Assembly: GCA_003427395.1 (NCBI GenBank)
Contig: BFEA01000024.1
Coordinates: forward strand, 5,533,012 to 5,553,877
Reading direction: 5' to 3'
From: Chara braunii
Taxonomy: Eukaryota > Streptophyta > Charophyceae > Charales > Characeae
Length of the DNA: 20,866 nucleotides
Shown here piece after piece: positions 18,403-20,866 of this stretch (the stretch's first letter is position 1; each line of letters starts with the position of its first letter). The translations under genes were made by a program, and so were the position numbers. Under the pieces are notes generated by a model, which saw only the letters and a program-made list of their open reading frames with translations, was not told the origin of the DNA and made no database searches.

Positions 18403-19042
18403 CCGAACACGCCTCACCTCGCCCACACGGCCCCACTATTTCTTCATTCATACGTTGACCTCTCCGGTCCTCCTTTTAAGTCAGGTGGCCCCGAGGAATT
18501 TCATCAGCGGCCTCATCCAAAAAGAGGCACGTGTTCAATCTCCTTGATTGCCAAGTCAATAACATGTCAACGCATAAGATAAAATAATAAAATACCTAAA
18601 CTTTTAATGGTTAGAGTATGACAAACGAGGGAAAAGGACTCACTAGAACCGCTCTGACGCCTCCGTCGCTAACAAAACCAAAGGGGGATAGCCCCGTCGG
18701 ACCCTCGATCCCTCGGTCCCCTCGCGCCACTCTAATCCCCCCGTCGTCGGCGCTTGGTCTCGATCCCTGAATCTTTCCAACGAAAATCTGACGCAGTAAC
18801 CGCTAGTGCTAGGCCCAAGTCTTGGTCTAACTCTGACGGACACCTAGAATAAACCAATACTGCTCGACGCGCAGAGCTACCGAAAATGTTTCAAAGCCCC
18901 TTTGTTGTCGATGTCGTCCTCCGCACATACGCACGGATCACAGGCAAGCGCATCAATGATCAATACATAATTTTTTTTATCCTAACTTAATCAATGAGCC
19001 CCTTTGTTGTCGATTTCGTTTTTGTTCATCCTATCGGTGAAA
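18403..19042. other. Non-coding region with a 23-base direct repeat
   Basis: No gene is seen. AGCCCCTTTGTTGTCGATGTCGT-like sequence occurs at 18895-18917 and again at 18997-19019 with one difference, enclosing about 80 bases with a T-rich stretch. It might be a target duplication around a small old insertion. Confidence 0.4.
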
Positions 19043-19069
19043 TGTGTGTGTGTGTGTGTGTGTGTCTGA

Positions 19070-19137
<68 letters not shown>

Positions 19138-19150
19138 TAGAGAGAGAGAG
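19043..19150. repeat. (TG)n and (AG)n compound microsatellite
   Basis: TG repeats at 19043-19065 and 19071-19120, split by CTGAA, run directly into AG repeats at 19121-19150 with one interruption. Open frames crossing it are artefacts of the repeat. Confidence 0.95.
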
Positions 19151-19223
19151 TTGTCGTGCCCTCGTTTCTGCTGCGTGCTCGCGACGCGCGCGACGCTCCA
19201 CGTCGTCGGTTTTCACTGTCCGC

Positions 19224-19351
19224 CCGCGTCGGCTCGGCCCTCTGCCCCTTGCCCGCTTCGCTTTTCCCTGCCCGCTACTTTCCCCGCCCATCTCTGAGCG
19301 GTTCCCCCGCGTCGGCTCGGCCCTCCGCCCCTTGCCCGCTTCACTTTTCCC
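19224..19351. repeat. Two copies of a 45-base direct repeat
   Basis: CCGCGTCGGCTCGGCCCT starts copies at 19224-19268 and 19307-19351. The copies differ at two positions. No coding function is supported. Confidence 0.75.
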
Positions 19352-19630
19352 AACCCCCCGCGACGGTCGACACCTCCTCCCGACCGCGGTGTCCCAAGCG
19401 GTTTCCGTTGGGCCCGCGACCGACCATGTCGCCAGACCCTTTGCTTGCTTTACTATGTATAGAGAAATATAATCAAACAATAAAAACTACAGAAGGAAGA
19501 GTAATTGGGCCCTATGGCTTTGGCATCTTCCGCTGGCCAAGTATTGTCAATGACTAACGACTATCTAAAAGTGCAACGCAGTAATGAGTGATCCACACAC
19601 TCTCTAATCCGGTCGTATTCGATTCGGAGT
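19352..19630. other. Non-coding region
   Basis: No gene or RNA is recognised. Confidence 0.35.
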
Positions 19631-19760
19631 CTCGCCAAGAGCGAGGTTGCCAAGGTGAGCGCCTTCACGGGATTTGCCCCATCAACGCATTACGTTGATC
19701 AAGGACGCACCCAGTGCGACTTTTGAAAATGACGGCAAATACCCTTGTAAGGGTGTTTGC
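19631..19760. other. Run of four hairpins, possible structured RNA
   Basis: Stems are CTCGC/GCGAG (19631-19645), ATCAACG/CGTTGAT (19681-19699), CGCAC/GTGCG (19706-19718) and a 12-bp stem with one G-T pair and a 2-base loop (19735-19760). No known RNA family is recognised. Confidence 0.4.
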
Positions 19761-20600
19761 TACGACACCACCCAGTTGTGGAATCACACGCTGCAGGGAG
19801 GGGAGGCATTAAGGTAGAGGCAGAGGCACATACATGAAAAATTGATCGACGGAGTAAGGTATAGAGGGCAAAAGACTTCCTCCGAAGTCTTCCTCACGGG
19901 ATTTGTCGGACCGTGCGCTGCAAACACAAAGCTATTAAGAGGGATGTGAAGTTGTGGGGGCGTGAGCAAACAGATCGAACGTGGTTGTGTTGAAGAAAAG
20001 AGTGATAGTATAGAGAGAGAGGGAGAGAGGATTAGAGAAGAGAGGGATAGAGCAGGAGAGTGCAGCAAGACGGAAGGGAAACAACAGAGATAATAACAAA
20101 AGAAGAACGAACCAGGAGCAGTTTTGCATCAGTTACTTTCGAAGAAAGAGGGGGGAAGACGACGTTGGAGCCAGAAGCTATGGCGAAATGAAAAGTTGCG
20201 GCATGCTTGTTTCCTGACAAAACCAGGCACGACAAGGTGTTAAGTTAGGGTTTTTAGGTGTGACGAAGTAATCTGAGGCGTCAAATTTGGGTTTTAGAGG
20301 GCGGATTGACCGCTACCAGAATAATGAGTTGCGCGCGGAGGAATCGGGAGCAGAAGGAGAACGAAGAGCAAAGGGGGAAAAGGGTATAACTCACTCATTT
20401 CTCGATAGAATCGAGTGTGGTAAAAGGCTAGATGGGGGTTTTGGGACATGACAAAGAGATTGGCAGCACCGAATTTCGATTTTGGGCAGCGGTTTAACCG
20501 GTGTGACCAGTAGACACTGCACAAAATATAGATGAAAATTAGAGGGAAGTCAGGGAAGGAAAATTTCAACGGTGTATTTTCTCGCTTTTTTTTTTTGCAG
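19761..20600. other. Non-coding region, ends in a splice-acceptor-like tract
   Basis: No gene is seen. Purine-rich AGAGAGAGG stretches occur around 20012-20050. At 20586-20600 a run of T is followed by GCAG, which resembles a plus-strand 3' splice site. Confidence 0.35.
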
Positions 20601-20774
20601 CAGATTCATTCTCATGTTGCACGATTTAGTTAGTGAAGTGGTTCACGTCGTTGCTCCCCCTCATAATCGTCATTTTGATTCTGAGGCTGCATTTGCATTC
20701 TTGTTAAGAGGCCACGGTGATGCTGCATGGTGCACTCGTTCAAGTTTCTGGTCGCCACGATTCCGAGGTTGTGC

Positions 20775-20866
<92 letters not shown>
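20601..20866 (+). CDS. Possible exon of an unknown protein, running off the window
   Basis: After the poly-T/CAG tract the frame containing the ATG at 20614 stays open to the end of the window (84 codons). The first 55 residues have a mixed, protein-like composition ('LHDLVSEVVHVV' and 'AAFAFLLRGHGDAAW' are visible). The rest is Arg-Glu repeats from the (AG)n tract. I recognise no family. It may be chance, since the informative part is short, and the microsatellite at the end argues against normal coding sequence. Confidence 0.2.
20775..20866. repeat. (AG)n microsatellite at the window end
   Basis: Almost pure AG repeat with one AAAG interruption near 20790. It continues past the window edge, and a tract like this often ends a contig. 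Confidence 0.95.

Noticed and set aside
19031-19480. Minus-strand 149-codon frame and plus-strand frames through the TG/AG repeats
   Set aside because: They follow from the microsatellite and GC-rich repeats, with no protein motif.

Overview
The window looks like nuclear DNA of a green plant lineage. It has long AG, TG and TA microsatellites, large stretches with no genes, degenerate LTR-retrotransposon sequence and no bacterial-style gene packing. The retroelement proteins remind me of those from streptophyte algae such as Chara, but that is memory only and I could not check it. I see no convincing intact host gene.

Positions 1-8152 hold one old Ty3/gypsy-type (Metaviridae) element read on the minus strand. 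In reading order it has gag with a CCHC zinc knuckle (8152-6737), a protease and long linker (6560-5517), reverse transcriptase (5439-4660), RNase H (4652-3972), a PHD-like zinc finger followed by an H2C2 integrase (3890-2252), and then an extra sense-strand ORF of about 660 codons (2255-253) that I cannot assign. This extra ORF starts in a 4-base ATGA overlap with the pol stop. The element is broken by frameshifts and by many stops that look like C-to-T changes. Its LTRs were not found. Between 8845 and 9027 a single N separates two identical 91-base blocks, which looks like an unmerged contig overlap.

Positions 10046-12318 hold a second, about 97% identical copy of only the integrase-core to extra-ORF part (1488-3284 in the first copy), flanked by 237-base direct repeats that are about 96% identical. 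The two copies serve as internal controls for which stops are recent.

Positions 12319-15960 are AT-rich and non-coding: a run of tight hairpins (12677-13077), another at 13601-13656, a roughly 120-base degenerate tandem array (13905-14480) and a dispersed CCAAACTTATGG motif family (14763-15470). These look like LTR or other repeat DNA.

Positions 15961-18402 contain what I read as divergent pieces of the cytosolic large-subunit (28S-type) rRNA. The pieces are out of order, and one is inverted relative to its neighbours (18181-18314 on plus, between minus-strand pieces at 17893-18165 and 18312-18402). A fourth lies at 15961-16300 on minus. This scrambled rRNA-like locus is the most unusual thing in the window. 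The rest, 18403-20866, is repeats and non-coding DNA, with another hairpin run (19631-19760), a possible exon beginning at 20601, and an (AG)n tract running off the end.
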